64,000 nt of DNA from Casimicrobium huifangae (GTDB lineage: Bacteria > Pseudomonadota > Gammaproteobacteria > Burkholderiales > Casimicrobiaceae). Below the pieces are notes generated by a model, which did no database searches, was not told the DNA's origin, and was given only the letters and a program-made list of their open reading frames with translations. The stretch is from NCBI RefSeq assembly GCF_009746125.1, contig NZ_CP041352.1, positions 895,847 to 959,846 of the forward strand, read 5' to 3'. Position numbers and translations under genes: made by a program. Positions 44,886-54,215 of this stretch are shown piece after piece. The number at the start of each line of letters is the position of its first letter. Within the stretch, counting starts at the first letter, position 1.

Positions 44886-47033
44886 ATGGCGACATTTTCC
44901 AGCGTGACGGGTAGAAGTACGGTTGCGACGGCATCGGCAACAACCATCGCCGGCGCGCTGATAGCGGCGTTGTGTCTGGCTGGTGTCGCACATGCCCGCG
45001 TATCGAAGATCGAAATTGAATCCTCGCTGGATCCAGACACAACGCTAGCGGCGACTGGTCCTGCTGGCGCGATCAAGCGCATCAGCGGTCGCGCGTATGG
45101 CGAGCTTGATCCCGCCAATCCACTCAACGCGATCATTCAGGACATCCAGCTGGCGCCGAAGAACGCGAAGGGCAGGGTGGAGTACATCGCTACCTTTCAG
45201 CTGGTGATGCCGTCCGACCCGGCAAAGCTCTCTGGTCTGATGTGGCACGACGTGCCCAATCGCGGTGGACGGATCACCATCGTTCCGGCGGAACGGAACG
45301 CGGGCGACGTTGGCCTGAGCAGCGGCTGGCAGGGTGACAACGCCGGGCAAACTTCGCACGACCGCAGGGGGCAGGACTTCGTGATCGTGCCGATTGCGAG
45401 GAACGCCGACGGCTCTCCGGTGCGCGGTGAAGTGCTGGGCCGCATTGTCAACCGCAGCGGGCCGGAGTCGCAGCCGATGCTGGTGCAAACGAGCCCGGTG
45501 CCGTACAAACCGTACGATCTCGACACCAGGAAATCGACGCTCACTGCGATCAAGCATGAGACGGTGGACGGCAAGGTTACGGTCGATTCGGTCATGCCGC
45601 CCAGCGATTGGGCATGGGCGAAGTGTGACGCCAAAAATCCCTTCCCCGGCACGCCGGACGCAACGCAGATCTGCCTGAAAAATGGCTTTGATCCGAAGCT
45701 TTTGTATCAGGTGGTGTTCACGGCGGAAAACCCGCCGGTGCTGGGCGTCGGCTTCGCAGCGTTCCGCGATGTGGCGTCGTTCTTCCGCAATGAAGCGAAG
45801 GATGATTTCGGTACCCCCAACCCGCTCGCGGGAAAAATCAAGCACGTCATCTCGCGCGGCAATTCGCAGTCGGGCAACTTCCTGCGCGGCTTCATTCATC
45901 TCGGCTTCAACCAGGACGAAGCGGGTCGACAGGTGCATGATGGCGCATGGCCGATCATCGCCGGACGCCGCATCGCGCTCAACTTCCGCTGGGCGCAGCC
46001 GGACGGTGTACTCGAGCTGTATCAGGCTGGCAGTGAAGGGCCGCAGTGGTGGGTACCGTGGCCGGACAAGGTGCGTGGGCTCCCCGAGCGCGGCATTCTG
46101 GATCGTTGCAACACCACAAAAACCTGCCCGAAGATCATCGAGCATTTCGGCTCGGCCGAAGTGTGGGCGCTCAAGCTCACGCCGGAATGGGTGGGCACTG
46201 ACGGCAAGACTGACATTCCGCTGCCCGACAACGTGCGCCGCTACTACATCGCCAGCAGCAATCACGGTGGCTACATCGTGCCGACGCCGAACACCATGTT
46301 CAACGCGAGCCTTGCGGGGCAGACGCTGCCGCCGCCGAATTGCCCCGGCAACAACTTCGGCACTGCTGTACTCGCGCCCAATGTGATGCCGCACATCCAC
46401 ACCGTCAACGCGCTGCGCCAGCACTTCCGTAACTGGGTGATGCAGGGCGTCGCGCCGCCACCCAGCGTGTGGCCGCGCCTGAGCAAGGGTGAGCTGGTGG
46501 ATTCGAACAAGGCTGCGATGGGCTTCCCGACGATCCCCGGCATTCCGCCGTCGATTCCGGACAACTTCATCATGCCCACCTTCGACTACGACTGGGGGCC
46601 GGACTTCAATGCCAACGATGGCTCGGGTGTGCCGACCAGACTGCCGCCGCCGATCAAGCAGGTGATCAACATGAAGGTGCCGCGCGTGAACGCCGACGGC
46701 AACGAAGTGGGCGGCGTGCCCGTTGTGCTGCACGATGCGCCGCTCGGCACCTATCTCGGCTGGAACATCACGGCAGGTGGCGCCCGGCCGTTCCACGCTG
46801 GACAAATCTGCAACTACGTTGGCGGCATGGTGCCATTCGCCAAGACGAAGGCGGAGCGAGTCGCCAGTGGCGATTCCCGCCTGTCGCTGGAGGAACGCTA
46901 CAAGGACCACGCGGGCTACGTCGCTGCTGTTCGCTCAGCGGCGGCGAATGCCGTGGCAAAGGGCTTTCTGCTGCAAGCAGATGCGGATGCGCTGATCGTT
47001 CAGGCGGAGGCGAGTGCGGTGTTGCGACCGTAA
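44886..47033 (+). CDS. secreted alpha/beta-hydrolase-domain protein (Abhydrolase_10)
   Basis: A 715-residue exported protein (signal segment TTIAGALIAALCLAGVAHA) of the family annotated as alpha/beta hydrolase domain PF20091, common in Burkholderiales. The likely nucleophile motif is ISRGNSQSGNFLRGFIHL; a conserved-looking SSNHGGYIVPTP and GHLGW-like C-terminal region (APLGTYLGWNITAGG) follow. AGGAGG precedes the ATG at 44886. Substrate unknown. Confidence 0.75.
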   Translation: MATFSSVTGRSTVATASATTIAGALIAALCLAGVAHARVSKIEIESSLDPDTTLAATGPAGAIKRISGRAYGELDPANPLNAIIQDIQLAPKNAKGRVEYIATFQLVMPSDPAKLSGLMWHDVPNRGGRITIVPAERNAGDVGLSSGWQGDNAGQTSHDRRGQDFVIVPIARNADGSPVRGEVLGRIVNRSGPESQPMLVQTSPVPYKPYDLDTRKSTLTAIKHETVDGKVTVDSVMPPSDWAWAKCDAKNPFPGTPDATQICLKNGFDPKLLYQVVFTAENPPVLGVGFAAFRDVASFFRNEAKDDFGTPNPLAGKIKHVISRGNSQSGNFLRGFIHLGFNQDEAGRQVHDGAWPIIAGRRIALNFRWAQPDGVLELYQAGSEGPQWWVPWPDKVRGLPERGILDRCNTTKTCPKIIEHFGSAEVWALKLTPEWVGTDGKTDIPLPDNVRRYYIASSNHGGYIVPTPNTMFNASLAGQTLPPPNCPGNNFGTAVLAPNVMPHIHTVNALRQHFRNWVMQGVAPPPSVWPRLSKGELVDSNKAAMGFPTIPGIPPSIPDNFIMPTFDYDWGPDFNANDGSGVPTRLPPPIKQVINMKVPRVNADGNEVGGVPVVLHDAPLGTYLGWNITAGGARPFHAGQICNYVGGMVPFAKTKAERVASGDSRLSLEERYKDHAGYVAAVRSAAANAVAKGFLLQADADALIVQAEASAVLRP

Positions 47034-47123
47034 GGTGATCAGATGCCGGGCGGCGGTTTGCCCTCTCGGCAATGTTTCGCTCGCGGTTGCGTTACGCTCC
47101 GCATTCACCCTCGCGAGCGAATC

Positions 47124-47630
47124 ATGAGTGCATCCACCCTGCTGCTGTCACTGTTCAAATACAAGACTTGGGCGAACGAGGAATTGTTTGTCGGGCTGGC
47201 CAAAGTCGACGCCGAGGCGCACAAGACTGAGCGTCACACGGCCATTCGCCTGCTCAATCACATCTATGTGGTTGATCGTATCTTTGTCGGCCACTTGTCC
47301 GGTGTGCCGCACGGCTACGAAGGCACCAACACGCCGGAGACACCGACGCTGGACGCGCTGCGCGACGCCGTGGCCACGACTGATCGCTGGTATGTGCAGT
47401 ATGTGGAATCGCTTCCACCAGAGAAACTCGCTGAAGCGGTGCCATTCAAGTTCACCGATGGTCTTGGCGCCTGCATGACACGCGAGGAGATGCTGGCGCA
47501 CGTCACAGCGCATGGCGCGTATCACCGCGGCGCAGTCGGCCGCATCATGGCGCAGCTCGGAAATCCGCCGCCGCGTGACCTCTACACCCGCTACCTGCAC
47601 TCGGCCGAACCGGAGCGCCGCGCCGCCTGA
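47124..47630 (+). CDS. DinB-family protein
   Basis: A 168-residue four-helix metalloprotein of the DinB/YfiT superfamily. The three metal histidines fit: His46 (LLNHIYVVDRIF), and the two of THVTAHGAYHRGAVG-type sequence near residue 135. Often linked to damage inducibility or thiol-transferase activity; no specific substrate visible. Upstream in-frame ATG at 47043 gives an atypical Cys-rich leader and is rejected. Confidence 0.85.
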   Translation: MSASTLLLSLFKYKTWANEELFVGLAKVDAEAHKTERHTAIRLLNHIYVVDRIFVGHLSGVPHGYEGTNTPETPTLDALRDAVATTDRWYVQYVESLPPEKLAEAVPFKFTDGLGACMTREEMLAHVTAHGAYHRGAVGRIMAQLGNPPPRDLYTRYLHSAEPERRAA

Positions 47631-47767
47631 ACGCAGGCGGGTAATCACGCGGCGCGTGCTGCGTTAGACCCGCGCGACACGATTTCGCGCCCCCGTTCTG
47701 TCGCAGCAATCAGCGTTTCGTCCGAATGCAGTATCGCGGCGGGCTCGACGGCCACTAGCATCCGCCG

Positions 47768-48691
47768 ATGCGCACCAATTTTCCGTTCTCCGTCGAGCCC
47801 GCCCGCGGCTGGATGCCCTGGGGCATCCTCGTTCCCTTCCTGAGTTTGCTGTTCGTCGTAGTCCCGGCGATCGGGGGCAACGAGCTCCTGCGCCACCTGA
47901 GCGCCCTCAACGCCAAGGGGGATCCGGCAAACCTTCTGGGACTTGTGTTGTTCCTGATCGTGCCTTTCGCGGCGACCGGACTCATCGTGCTCGCCTGGGT
48001 ACGCTGGGTGGAGCGGCGTTCGTTCGCTTCGGTCGGACTCGGCCACGCGGAGGCGCGGCAGCGATTCCTGCGCGGCCTGGCCATTGGCGTCGCGACCGCG
48101 TTGGCCGTGGTCGCTGCGATATGGGCTGCGGGAGGCTATGCCGCGCACGGCTACGCGCCCGCCTTCGCGGCACCTGTGTCGCTCGCACATATCGGGGTTC
48201 TGTTGCTGTGCTTCATCGTGCAGGCCGGGGCGGAGGAGATCCTGTTTCGCGGCTGGATGCTGTCGGCGGTGGCGCGCAAGTTCAACGTGGCGACGGGCAT
48301 CGCGTTCACCACCGCCGTGTTTGCACTGCTGCACTTCGACCGCCAGTCGCCGTGGCATGACGTACTGCTGAGCGTGCTGTTCTCGGTGTTCGCCTGCCTC
48401 TGGGCGCTGCGCGAAGGGAGCATCTGGGGCGTGATGGGCTGGCACGCCACATGGAACTGGCTGCTGGCGGTGGGCTTCGAGGTGCCGATCACCGGCCTCG
48501 ACTCGTATACGCCAGCGCTGCTGGTGAAGCTGGTTCCGCAGGGATCGCGCTATCTCAATGGTGGTCCGGTCGGTCCCGAGGGCAGCCTGCTCTGCCTGGC
48601 GTTCTTCCTGATCGCATCGGCCTGGTTGCTGTGGCGCTATTTTTCGTCATCCGGCTCGTCATCAGGTTCGCCATCCGTCCAGCGTCCGTGA
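47768..48691 (+). CDS. CPBP-family intramembrane metalloprotease
   Basis: A 307-residue protein with about seven helices and the CPBP (Abi) active site: AEEILFRGWMLSAVARK (EExxxR), ALLHFDRQSPWHD and WGVMGWHATWNW (HxxxN). In other bacteria these proteases process membrane proteins or act in bacteriocin immunity. The next gene starts three bases after the stop, so the two are co-transcribed. Confidence 0.87.
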   Translation: MRTNFPFSVEPARGWMPWGILVPFLSLLFVVVPAIGGNELLRHLSALNAKGDPANLLGLVLFLIVPFAATGLIVLAWVRWVERRSFASVGLGHAEARQRFLRGLAIGVATALAVVAAIWAAGGYAAHGYAPAFAAPVSLAHIGVLLLCFIVQAGAEEILFRGWMLSAVARKFNVATGIAFTTAVFALLHFDRQSPWHDVLLSVLFSVFACLWALREGSIWGVMGWHATWNWLLAVGFEVPITGLDSYTPALLVKLVPQGSRYLNGGPVGPEGSLLCLAFFLIASAWLLWRYFSSSGSSSGSPSVQRP

Positions 48692-48693
48692 TC

Positions 48694-49866
48694 ATGACAG
48701 GCGCCACACAGGCGGCGGCACCGCATGAGCGTCGATACGACCTCGACTGGCTGCGCATCATCGCGTTTGCGCTGCTGATTTTCTATCACGTGGGCATGTA
48801 CTACGTGACCTGGGACTTTCACATCAAGAGCCCATACGCATCCGACGCGATCGAGCCGCTGATGATGCTGACCTCGCCCTGGCGGCTGACGCTGCTGTTC
48901 GTGGTGTCGGGCGCGGCGACGCACTTCCTGCTGTTGCGCCGCAGCGCCGGCCCGTTCGTGCGCGAGCGCAGCCGCCGACTGCTGTGGCCGCTGCTGTTTG
49001 CCATGCTGGTGGTGGTGCCGCCGCAGTCGTATTACGAGGTGATCCAGAAGGGCGGCTATTCGCTCGACTATCACGAGTTCTGGCTGCGCTACCTGAAGGC
49101 CGATCACAGCTTTTGCATGGACGGCAAGTGCCTCGATCTGCCGACCTGGAACCACATGTGGTTCGTCGCTTATCTGTGGGTGTACGCGATGCTGCTGGCA
49201 CTGTGGCTCAGGCTCGCGCCCGCGAGCATCGAGCGCGCAACGCGGGTGGGCGAACGCTGGCTGGCCGGCTGGCGGCTGATCGCGCTGCCGGTCGCGTACA
49301 TCGCGCTGACCCGCATCACGCTGCTCAACGCGTTTCCGTCGACGCACAACCTGACGTGGGACTGGATGAACCACGCGACCTTTCTGCCGGCCTTCCTGTT
49401 CGGCGTGCTGTTCCTGCACTCGCCGCAGATCGGCGCCGACCTGCGGCGGCTGCGCTGGCACGCCGCGCTGATCTGGTTGCTGACCTATGTGTTCATGGCC
49501 ATCTATTTCTCGACGTTCAACGAGCAGCGCCCGCCGCCCGACGCGCTGCGCTACTTCCAGCGCGTGATCTGGGCGCTGAACCAATGGTGCGCGATCGTCG
49601 CGGCGTTCGGGCTGGCGCAGGTGTACCTGAACCGCGACGGCCCGGCGCGGCGCTACCTGACCGGCGCCGTGTTTCCGCTCTATCTGTTCCACCAGACGCT
49701 GATCATCGTGTTCGCGTGGAAATTGCAGCCGCTGCAGATCACTCCATTGCCCGAGGGCTTGTTGCTGGTTCTGTTGACCGCTATCGGCAGTTTTGCGCTC
49801 TACGAAGCGGGGCGCCGCGTGCCGTATCTGCGCACGCTGATCGGTGCGCGGGACGGGGGCAAGTGA
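48694..49866 (+). CDS. acyltransferase family 3 protein (OpgC/MdoC-like layout)
   Basis: A 390-residue multipass acyltransferase: RRYDLDWLRIIAFALLIFYH (catalytic His), LTLLFVVSGAATHFLLLRRS, LLWPLLFAMLVVVPPQSYYE and a C-terminal VFPLYLFHQTLIIVFAWKLQ. Start at ATG 48694 or GTG 48688. Third codon positions are almost wholly G/C, distinct from neighbours, which also produces long spurious antisense ORFs here. Likely modifies an exported glycan. Confidence 0.83.
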   Translation: MTGATQAAAPHERRYDLDWLRIIAFALLIFYHVGMYYVTWDFHIKSPYASDAIEPLMMLTSPWRLTLLFVVSGAATHFLLLRRSAGPFVRERSRRLLWPLLFAMLVVVPPQSYYEVIQKGGYSLDYHEFWLRYLKADHSFCMDGKCLDLPTWNHMWFVAYLWVYAMLLALWLRLAPASIERATRVGERWLAGWRLIALPVAYIALTRITLLNAFPSTHNLTWDWMNHATFLPAFLFGVLFLHSPQIGADLRRLRWHAALIWLLTYVFMAIYFSTFNEQRPPPDALRYFQRVIWALNQWCAIVAAFGLAQVYLNRDGPARRYLTGAVFPLYLFHQTLIIVFAWKLQPLQITPLPEGLLLVLLTAIGSFALYEAGRRVPYLRTLIGARDGGK

Positions 49867-49873
49867 TCAAACC

Positions 49874-50296
49874 TCAGATGACCGGGAAGTAGCGCACGCC
49901 CGGCGACCAGCCAAAGTCGGCATCGGTCTTGACCAGTGGTGACGTAAATGTGGTGAGCAGGCCGAACGCGTTGTCGTAGCTCAGCGTCATGTAAAGCCGC
50001 GAAGGGTTCGGACCATTGCGGATGGTGGCAGTGCAACCGTTGCGGATCTTCCACCAGCTTCCGGCCCAGGCTCGCCCGAGCATTGCGCTGGTGCGCGGGT
50101 CCACCCACTCGATCATGATGCCGGGACGAACCGGGCGCACACCATCTACATCCAGTCCGGAGCGCGTCCGCTTGCCCGCAGGCAATTTGCCATGACCCCA
50201 GCTCCACGGGCCGGGCACCGGGCTGTCGAATGCCAGCAGCAGCTCCTCGTTCGAGTTGTTCACCACCACGCCGCCGTAGTCAGCCCAGTTGGTCAT
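49874..50296 (-). CDS. hypothetical protein, 140 aa
   Basis: Begins MTNWADYGGVVVNNSNEELL and has many Trp residues (GPWSWGHGKLPAGKRTRSGL, WAGSWWKIRNG), suggestive of a beta-rich fold. No signal peptide and no family recognised. GAGG lies upstream of the ATG at 50296. It follows the 361-aa unknown gene by about 147 bases, probably in the same operon. Confidence 0.6.
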   Translation of the reverse strand: MTNWADYGGVVVNNSNEELLLAFDSPVPGPWSWGHGKLPAGKRTRSGLDVDGVRPVRPGIMIEWVDPRTSAMLGRAWAGSWWKIRNGCTATIRNGPNPSRLYMTLSYDNAFGLLTTFTSPLVKTDADFGWSPGVRYFPVI

Positions 50297-50443
50297 GTCG
50301 CCGCCTCACAATCTACCAGGGATTGATGAGTGTCTATGCTAATGTCATATAGGGCCCTTCGCAAACACAAGGCTGCGTGGAAGTCTTTCAAGGCCCCGAC
50401 CATCAGCGCAGGGGCGGCGGTGCTGTCCAGACCTGCCAGTTGG

Positions 50444-51529
50444 TCAATCGTCCATCGATTCCATGAACTGGTATCGGACGCCAGGTAGTTGCTGCAGGTG
50501 TCCAACGAATTCGGCGAGGTCACCGGATTGCTCTCGCGACCGCCAGGCCCGGCTGCCAATGAGCGTGCCGATCTCAAGCTGGTCCGAGCCTGGCCCGCGC
50601 GCCGGTGTGACGTGAGTCCACATGCAGTTCGCCGGATCGCCAGTGTGAAATACAACGGTGTCAGTGACACTGGAAGCACCCCAGCAGCCTTGTGCCTTGG
50701 AACGCCACAACCAGAGCCCCTTTCCGTCGTCAAGCGATGCAATCGCAGGCGGGGTCAGCAGGCGATCCGGTGCGTAGAGCAGACGGGCCGCCATTACCAG
50801 TTGGGGATCGGCGTTCGGATTGGCGGGCGCATCGAAGTGGTAACGGCGTTGGGCGCTCGTGGCGGCGCAGGCCATGTGTACGCTGGCGATACGTTCGGCA
50901 TCGGTGATTGAGGCAAGGGCTTCATTGCGCGCCTGCCATTCACTGCGAAACGGCGCGGCCATTGCGACTTCGTCATCCCAGTCCAGCGCAATGAACCCAA
51001 CCGTGTTGGCGCCGTTCTGTGCTCGCGGCGCGCCATAAGTCGAGTAGCGCCAGCGCACACCGCCGCAGCGCCATTCGGCCCACGTAGCAATGCTGCCGGA
51101 CGCTGTTTGCTTTCTGACGTCGAAGCGGGCGCTGCCGGATGGCGGCGCGCCGAACTCGCGTACGAAGCGCTCGTGAATTGTCTTTGCTTGCTGCAAGTGC
51201 GGCACCTGCGGATCACTGCGCACGGCATACCAGACCTGGTTGATCGGCCGGTCCGGCCAGCGCGATGCGCGGCCGACCTGTACCTGCGCAATGTCGAGCC
51301 CGAAGTAGTGCCCGCCCGGTAGCGTCTGCCAGCGCGCATCAGCTGTCGCTTCAGGCGTGATGGCCAGACGCCGGAAGAGCTCGGCCTGGGTGATGCCCCA
51401 GGCATGGTCTTGTCCGTGCAGCGGGAACGCAGTGGCACTTTGCTGCAACGTTGCGGAAGCGGTTGACCCGGCTGTGACAGCATGCACGCTGGCGCCGAAT
51501 GCCCGGTTGAACCAGCCCTTCAATCCCAT
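50444..51529 (-). CDS. hypothetical protein downstream of the LytTR regulator, 361 aa
   Basis: Begins MGLKGWFNRAFGASVHAVTA; a central part reads LPGGHYFGLDIAQVQVGRAS and WAEWRCGGVRWRYSTYGAPR. No clear signal peptide or catalytic motif recognised. The ATG at 51529 follows GGGGCGAG and lies 25 bases after the LytTR gene, so it is probably regulated or expressed together with it. Confidence 0.6.
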   Translation of the reverse strand: MGLKGWFNRAFGASVHAVTAGSTASATLQQSATAFPLHGQDHAWGITQAELFRRLAITPEATADARWQTLPGGHYFGLDIAQVQVGRASRWPDRPINQVWYAVRSDPQVPHLQQAKTIHERFVREFGAPPSGSARFDVRKQTASGSIATWAEWRCGGVRWRYSTYGAPRAQNGANTVGFIALDWDDEVAMAAPFRSEWQARNEALASITDAERIASVHMACAATSAQRRYHFDAPANPNADPQLVMAARLLYAPDRLLTPPAIASLDDGKGLWLWRSKAQGCWGASSVTDTVVFHTGDPANCMWTHVTPARGPGSDQLEIGTLIGSRAWRSREQSGDLAEFVGHLQQLPGVRYQFMESMDD

Positions 51530-51554
51530 CGCTCGCCCCGTGCTGCACCGCCGA

Positions 51555-52340
51555 CTACATCTGCTTGAACAGATGCTGATAGGCGCGCGACACGGTGATC
51601 GGCTTTGCGACGTCCCTGACATTGAGCCAGACCCGCCCGTCACCGTCGCGCTTGCTGGAGAGCACGTTGCGGATATTGACGATGGTGCCGCGATGCACTT
51701 GCCAGAAGTACTCGGCGTCGAGTGAGGAGACGAGCTCTGCCAGCGGCATGCGGATCACGTGTTCCCCGTTCGCGGTGTAGACGATGGTGTACTTGTCGTC
51801 GCTCTGGAAGTACAGCACTTCGTCCACCGCGATCTGGTAAGTCGTGTCGCCACGACTGGCGCGAATCCAGCGCAGCGGCGCTCTGGCAGCGGCACCCGCC
51901 GCCGTGGCGCTACCGCCAGCGCGCGCAAGCAGGTTGAGGATTTGTGCGAGTTCTGGTGCGGGCGCTGCTTCTGGAACGTCAGACGCCACCGCGTTTTTCA
52001 GCCGCGTCACCGTTTGCGCCAGCCGTTCCCGGGTGACGGGCTTCAGCAGATAGTCGATCGCCTCGCGCTCGAAGGCATCGACGGCGTACTGGTCGTAGGC
52101 GGTGACGAACACCACCCGCGTGTCAGTCTCGATGCCCTGTGCGACTTCGATGCCGGTCTGCCCGGGCATCTTGATGTCGAGGAAGGCGATGTCAGGTTCG
52201 TGCCGGGCGATGAGATCGGCGGCTTCGTTGCCGTTGGCGGCTTCGGCGACGATGACCAGGTCCGGCCACAGCGCGGTCAGTTTGTCGCGCAGGTCGTCGC
52301 GCAGCAGGGATTCGTCGTCGGCGATGAGGGCGGTGGTCAT
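51555..52340 (-). CDS. LytTR-family response regulator
   Basis: A 261-residue AlgR/LytR-type regulator. Receiver domain residues 1-120 with phospho-acceptor Asp55 (IAFLDIKMPGQTG), acidic Asp8-Asp9, and Lys in YLLKPV. A linker of about 45 residues leads to the LytTR DNA-binding domain (WIRASRGDTTYQIAVDEVLY to FWQVHRGTIVNIRNV). Partner kinase encoded directly upstream on the same strand. Confidence 0.93.
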   Translation of the reverse strand: MTTALIADDESLLRDDLRDKLTALWPDLVIVAEAANGNEAADLIARHEPDIAFLDIKMPGQTGIEVAQGIETDTRVVFVTAYDQYAVDAFEREAIDYLLKPVTRERLAQTVTRLKNAVASDVPEAAPAPELAQILNLLARAGGSATAAGAAARAPLRWIRASRGDTTYQIAVDEVLYFQSDDKYTIVYTANGEHVIRMPLAELVSSLDAEYFWQVHRGTIVNIRNVLSSKRDGDGRVWLNVRDVAKPITVSRAYQHLFKQM

Positions 52341-52360
52341 TGTCGGATTTGCAAAAAAGC

Positions 52361-52426
52361 TGTGGGAGCGGCGCTACCGCGATGGTAGTGGCCAGATAGT
52401 AAGGTCGCGGCAGAGCCGCTCCTACA
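52361..52426. repeat. REP-type inverted pair overlapping the kinase stop
   Basis: Left arm TGTGGGAGCGGCGCTACCGC (then GA) at 52361-52382 and right arm TCGCGGCAGAGCCGCTCCTA (then CA) at 52405-52426, separated by 22 bases. These are the classical GTAGGAGCGGC-type REP sequence seen in Pseudomonas and Xanthomonadales. The stop codon TAG of the histidine kinase (52422-52424) falls inside the right arm. Confidence 0.8.
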
Positions 52427-53366
52427 TTGGCACCCGGATCGTGATTTCGGTGCCAGGGCTGGCGTCGGCAACGGTGAGCGTGGCGCGACCATCGTAGAGC
52501 ACGGCGAGGCGCTCGCGCAAGTTGGCCAGCCCGACGCCGGTGCCAGCGCTGTCGGCGTGCTCACCAAAGCCGAGACCGTTGTCGCGCACCGTCAGCCGCA
52601 TCTGGCCGCCGGCGCCGTTTGCGACGCCGGACTCACGTGCGATGCGCACGTCCACGCGCCCGCCTTCGACTTTTGGCTCGAGGCCGTGCTTGATTGCGTT
52701 CTCCACCAGCGGTTGCAGCAGCATCGGCGCCAGCGGTGCGGCCTCCAGCGCCGGATCAACCTCAAACCCAAACTGCAGCCGCTCGCCCATGCGGATCTTG
52801 ATGAGTTCAAGGTAATGCCGCAGCAATTCCATTTCCTGTTTGACTGTGCCTTCCTGAGAGCGGCTCGCAGAAAGGCTTTGCCGCAGGTAGGCGATGAAGT
52901 TGTCCAGCATCAGGTTGGCGCGCTCGGGTGAGCGGTTGATCAGGCTCTGGATGTTGGCGAGCGTGTTGAACAGGAAGTGCGGCTCGATCTGGGCCTGCAA
53001 CATGCGCATTTGTGCCTGCATCAGCTGCTTCTCGCTGGAAACCACCTTGAGTTTCTCGCGCGCCATGATCTCGTCAACCTTCTTCTGCTCCCATTCGGTG
53101 CCGAAGAAAGATCGTCCGGCAAACACGGTCAGTCCCTGCACCACGAGCCCGAGCCCCCAGCCGATCGTCGCCCACTGCGCCCAGAGCCGGGTGCCCGTGC
53201 TCAGGTTGATCACCCAGAGGATCGGGATGATCACGGCGTACATTGACGCCGAGATGTAGAAACTGCGGATGTCCTTTACCCGTTTGCGGGCGATGCGCAG
53301 CGACTCCTGATAGTGCGCTTCAGCGTAGGACAGGGGGCGGCTTTCGCCGGTGGTGCTGACGTTCAT
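52422..53366 (-). CDS. sensor histidine kinase (LytS/YpdA-type His_kinase)
   Basis: A 314-residue membrane kinase. Two N-terminal helices (about 39-55 and 66-84) resemble the 2TM domain of the preceding gene, followed by a coiled segment and phospho-acceptor His130 (IEPHFLFNTLANIQSL). The catalytic region has LVENAIKHGLEP and GTGVGLANLRERL. ATG at 53366 overlaps the 2TM gene stop by four bases. Pairs with the LytTR regulator. Confidence 0.92.
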   Translation of the reverse strand: MNVSTTGESRPLSYAEAHYQESLRIARKRVKDIRSFYISASMYAVIIPILWVINLSTGTRLWAQWATIGWGLGLVVQGLTVFAGRSFFGTEWEQKKVDEIMAREKLKVVSSEKQLMQAQMRMLQAQIEPHFLFNTLANIQSLINRSPERANLMLDNFIAYLRQSLSASRSQEGTVKQEMELLRHYLELIKIRMGERLQFGFEVDPALEAAPLAPMLLQPLVENAIKHGLEPKVEGGRVDVRIARESGVANGAGGQMRLTVRDNGLGFGEHADSAGTGVGLANLRERLAVLYDGRATLTVADASPGTEITIRVPM

Positions 53367-53683
53367 TGCCGCTCTTTCTGCATGAGCTCTTTCACCTTGC
53401 GGTCTTCCCACTCTTGCGAGAAGAAGCTCCAGTAGGGCAATACCGACAGCCCGTGCACGAAGACACCGATGCCCCACCAGAACGTCGGCCAGATCGCCCA
53501 GTACGACCAGAATCGCCCGCCGGCGGCGGTGCCCCACAGCATCCAGACGTTGGCGCCCCAGAGCGTGAGGTTGACGATTACGTAGACAAACACGTGCCGA
53601 TAAAACTCCGCCAGCCGGTGCACACGGCGGCGGATGGCGATTTCACGTTCGGACATGCCGGGGAGGATCAATTCGTCGTCCAT
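53363..53683 (-). CDS. 2TM-domain protein
   Basis: A 106-residue membrane protein of the 2TM domain family (PF13239): RRVHRLAEFYRHVFVYVIVN, then WPTFWWGIGVFVHGLSVLPY. It resembles the N-terminal membrane part of the downstream kinase, suggesting a duplicated sensor half or a partner for it. Overlaps the kinase by ATGA. Confidence 0.85.
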   Translation of the reverse strand: MDDELILPGMSEREIAIRRRVHRLAEFYRHVFVYVIVNLTLWGANVWMLWGTAAGGRFWSYWAIWPTFWWGIGVFVHGLSVLPYWSFFSQEWEDRKVKELMQKERQ

Positions 53684-54215
53684 GATCTCAGGTATTCAGC
53701 GCTTTCGGCGGTTCGGGATTGATGGACGCAGTCTAGGTGGCGTCAGCGGCCGGAGCAAAGACGGTTCGACGAATCGACAGGATTGCGCCGCCATTGTCAG
53801 CCGGGTTTCGCCAGCGGCAGTCAGATGGCTGTCGTGCGTCGTGCCTTTTGTGCAGCTTTCGTTGAAAACGACCACTGAATCGGGTTTAGACCCGTAACTG
53901 GCATAAAGTCGACTTTCGATCATATTTGATCCAGGCCCATATTCGATGGTATTTTCGTCAAAAAGCTGTTGCTTGCGAACTCACCGCAAATTCGTGCCAA
54001 TTGCGCCAGATCAAGCGGGGCTCGCTTCGCCAGCGGTTCAAGCGACGTTTGGAGCACTCCGATGGCTGGAAAGACAGTTTTCGAACCTAAAATAACACGC
54101 AGAATTGTCCGGCCCCGGAACAAGGTCTTTGTCAGACTAAGCGCAAGTTGCGTGGCGTTTGAGACTGGCGTTTCCTGCGGCTGCGATATCCGACAGACCT
54201 GAGGGAGAGACTTCC
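53684..54215. promoter_or_regulatory. 532-base gap between divergent units
   Basis: Holds repeat copy E (53853-53968), the promoter for the minus-strand LytTR operon and that for the plus-strand desaturase. Apart from the repeat I see no gene with credible codon use, and no second inverted repeat. Confidence 0.5.
53853..53968. repeat. GTCGAC-centred palindromic intergenic element, copy E
   Basis: GTCGAC at 53908-53913. CAGCTTT (53853) and AAAAAGCTG (ending 53968) are exactly symmetrical outer ends. The left inner block is CGGGT, 27 bases before the centre, with its own hairpin CGGGTTTAGACCCG; the right inner block GCCCA is at 53935, also 27 bases after, one less than in most copies. Confidence 0.83.

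Noticed and set aside
45045-46910. 621-codon minus-strand ORF
   Set aside because: Antisense to the Abhydrolase_10 gene, which has a signal peptide, a good ribosome-binding site and a nucleophile motif.
48637-49892. Long ORFs in other frames (351 codons minus, 302 codons plus) over the acyltransferase
   Set aside because: High-GC shadows; the acyltransferase frame alone has membrane helices and family motifs.
50293-50742. 149-codon minus-strand ORF
   Set aside because: Overlaps the longer 361-residue frame, which has better residue composition and a ribosome-binding site.
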